Source: an uncultured Propionibacteriaceae bacterium (GTDB lineage: Bacteria; Actinomycetota; Actinomycetes; Propionibacteriales; Propionibacteriaceae). Taken from it: DNA of 50,800 bases. Shown here one piece after another: positions 48,900 through 50,800 of this stretch. The position numbers were made by a program, and so were the translations under genes. Below the pieces are notes generated by a model. The model worked only from the letters and a program-made list of their open reading frames with translations, did no database searches and was not told where the DNA came from. Position 1 is the stretch's first letter; the number at the start of each line of letters is the position of its first letter. Location: assembly GCA_937965785.1 (NCBI GenBank), contig CALCKT010000023.1, positions 1-50,800 of the forward strand, read 5' to 3'.

Positions 48900-50800
48900 A
48901 TGCCAGGCGAGAATGCTCCAGTGGACGAAACTGGCCTGATAAACCCAGACGCATTTCCCTGCAAGCCGGAAACCCTGGATCCCGAAACGATCAATTCTGC
49001 CGGCGATTCCTTGAGTTCCATGGGCATCGATGTCGTTTCACGAACAACTGCGATCAGGGAATCGTGGTCCAGGTTACCGGACATCTACAAATCCCCGGAA
49101 CAGGAGCAGGTGTACAGCTTGATGCTGAAAACCACCCTTCCCTCTTTCGACATCAGGGCTGCACTGGTGATATCGGGATCGGCCATCCAGAATTACGCCA
49201 ACACGATGACCACGATCAAAAAAGACCTTCAAGACTTGGAGAAGGCTGCGAGGGAGTTTCGAGAGGAGGCTCAGGCCGGATACGATGAACAGGTGCCGGA
49301 TTCGAGCGTCACGATTCCCCGGCCCGCCGGCGTGGGATGGAGTGGTAACGCGCCGTCGTTGAAAACGGAGAAGACCGACTGGCGACGCCATCAACATGCC
49401 GTCGACAAGAACAACGAGTTCGTGGCGAAATACAACGCGATCTACGTGAAGATCACCCAGGCCGTCAGCGAGTGCGCGGACAGGATCAACAAAACAGACT
49501 CGACGATGTGCATTCCAGCTCCCCCGACCCCCACCCTCGAAGAACTGGAGCAGATGGGCCCCATGCCATGGGGAGCCCCCGGGGAACGCCAGACGAAGAA
49601 CTGCGCTGATTCCTTCAACACGGGGGCCAGCCGATTCTTCCAGGGAGCCTGGGACAGCGCCACACGCCTCGCGGGTTTCGACGAGCACGGCTGGAGTATC
49701 GGGAACACGTGGAACACGATCTGGGGCGGTGCGGTGGGCATCACTGACCTGGGTACCTCGCTGGTCGTATCCGTTATCGCGACTCCCTTCATCGTGTGGG
49801 GAGGATACAAGCCCAGCGAATGGGAACGCGAACGCTTAGAAGTCTTCACCCGCGCCGGGACGGACCTGGTGGGCTTCGATCTCGACGCCCACTGGGCCGG
49901 AAAGGACGGCTGGCACAAATGGAAGAACGATCCCGTCGCCACCGGAACCGAGCTGGGTCTCGGGCTCTTCGGGAAAGCGGCCGCTTTGAAGACCCTGGGC
50001 AAGCTCGGCCTGCTTCCCAAAATTCCACACCCGGTCACGTATCTGCGCAACCAGATCCCGAAATTCACAGCCGGCCTCAGGAACCTCAGCGCATCCCTCA
50101 AGGATTGGATGCACAAGGGCAACCAGAAGATCTTCGAAGGAATCGACAAATTCGGTGAAGCGGCCGACAAACTGGCCGAGGAGATCCGCAAGAGACACGG
50201 CCGCCAACCCGCCTACGTCGGCGGACCCGGCAATGGGCGCAGGAAAATCACCAACAATTTCGATGTCGTCCACCACACCGCGGATCCCACCCCCGGTACC
50301 GGCAAGCGCTCTGAGAACCCAGCCAAACCACGCCGAGCCGCGGAAGCCCCATCGGATCTTCCCCGCAATGGTCACGCCCCGGGCGATCCAGGCCTTTCGG
50401 ATGGGGACTCACCCACGGTTCCCGGTGAGAGCAGTTCCGCACCTTCGAGGGATTCCCTCCCGGAACGAAAACTCGCACAGCCGACCGATGGCACCAGTCT
50501 GACGGCGGGCAGCAAGGGCACCGTCTATGACCCGGACGCTCCGGTTCGTAAAACGATCTCGGCCAAGGACGCGGCCAAGAAGATCGGGCGCTACACCCCG
50601 GACGACGTGCAGCGCGCGCTGGATCGTGCGCCACGCAATGCGGACGGCCAACCGGTCGACCACCGCAATGGCCGGCCGCTGAAGCTGACGGACTCATCGG
50701 GACATCGGGGTTGGGTCATGCGCTACGACGAGAAAACCGGTTCCTGGCTACCCGAGAACCGCAGCCTCGATGAAACCGGCATGCCAGCCAAAGGAACAGC
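48900..50800 (+). CDS. Large type VII-secreted polymorphic-toxin-like protein, cut by the window end
   Basis: Open through the window end (633 codons seen), so the true C-terminus is missing. The N-terminal about 210 residues are helical and WXG/LXG-like (AALVISGSAIQNYANTMTTI, then coiled-coil-like KKDLQDLEKAAREFREEAQA). A middle part contains hydrophobic stretches (TIWGGAVGITDLGTSLVVSV; GTELGLGLFGKAAALKTLGK). A Pro/Ser-rich linker follows, then SAKDAAKKIGRYTPDDVQRA and QPVDHRNGRPLKLTDSSGHR, which may begin a nuclease-type toxin domain. Starts three bases after the small WXG-like gene. An immunity gene would be expected beyond the window. Confidence 0.75.
   Translation, partial: MPGENAPVDETGLINPDAFPCKPETLDPETINSAGDSLSSMGIDVVSRTTAIRESWSRLPDIYKSPEQEQVYSLMLKTTLPSFDIRAALVISGSAIQNYANTMTTIKKDLQDLEKAAREFREEAQAGYDEQVPDSSVTIPRPAGVGWSGNAPSLKTEKTDWRRHQHAVDKNNEFVAKYNAIYVKITQAVSECADRINKTDSTMCIPAPPTPTLEELEQMGPMPWGAPGERQTKNCADSFNTGASRFFQGAWDSATRLAGFDEHGWSIGNTWNTIWGGAVGITDLGTSLVVSVIATPFIVWGGYKPSEWERERLEVFTRAGTDLVGFDLDAHWAGKDGWHKWKNDPVATGTELGLGLFGKAAALKTLGKLGLLPKIPHPVTYLRNQIPKFTAGLRNLSASLKDWMHKGNQKIFEGIDKFGEAADKLAEEIRKRHGRQPAYVGGPGNGRRKITNNFDVVHHTADPTPGTGKRSENPAKPRRAAEAPSDLPRNGHAPGDPGLSDGDSPTVPGESSSAPSRDSLPERKLAQPTDGTSLTAGSKGTVYDPDAPVRKTISAKDAAKKIGRYTPDDVQRALDRAPRNADGQPVDHRNGRPLKLTDSSGHRGWVMRYDEKTGSWLPENRSLDETGMPAKGT

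Overview
The window is high-GC actinobacterial DNA. WhiB-type regulators, a type VII secretion (WXG/LXG) locus, GTG starts, GGAGG ribosome sites and the overall gene content point to Propionibacteriaceae. An Arachnia-like organism is my inference from the dispersed GGTTTCGACACG / GGCTCAACCA repeats and was not tested.

Layout. 1-8.7 kb: a complete IS30-family element, then a tandemly duplicated pair of genes, each a membrane-anchored beta-propeller-like protein plus an exported partner, with an IS30 end remnant between the copies. 8.7-13.4 kb: an ABC-2 exporter, then a housekeeping run (NUDIX, nth, ridA, a DUF4177-like small protein) and a WhiB. 14.0-33.4 kb: a large CRISPR-Cas locus. 34.7-48.1 kb: a WhiB-HTH protein, HAD phosphatase, serS, a 170-bp minisatellite, pheA, a WXG-like protein, a CPBP-like membrane protein, aat, an EcsC-like protein, alr, a DUF4282-like protein and a branched-chain-type 2-oxoacid dehydrogenase operon (E1alpha-E1beta-E2). 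48.5 kb to the end: a WXG-like small protein and a large polymorphic-toxin-like gene cut by the window edge.

The CRISPR locus is the centre of interest. Two 37-bp-repeat arrays with near-identical leaders flank an RT-Cas1 fusion and Cas2; everything is read from the minus strand. Upstream in the transcription direction lies a type III interference module of the III-D/uncommon kind: a Cas10 with an intact GGDD cyclase motif but no HD nuclease, a Csm3-like Cas7, a Csx10-like RAMP broken by an apparent one-base deletion, a double-Cas7 fusion, a Csx19-like small protein, a TIGR03986-type RAMP with an extra N-terminal domain, a separate Cas6, and a TIR-SAVED protein carrying a third C-terminal domain. 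The expected logic, from known families, is: RT-Cas1/Cas2 acquire spacers (possibly from RNA), Cas6 matures crRNA, the Cas10-RAMP complex recognises target RNA and makes a cyclic oligoadenylate, and TIR-SAVED is switched on as an NADase. Several spacers look like the ribosome-binding site and start codon of genes in sense orientation, so their crRNAs would pair with mRNA. Two unrecognised genes and two duplicated 18-bp micro-ORFs (MLWRW and MLWSW), each with a strong Shine-Dalgarno, sit just upstream and are unexplained.

No tRNA or rRNA gene was recognised. All family calls are by eye from motifs, without database search.
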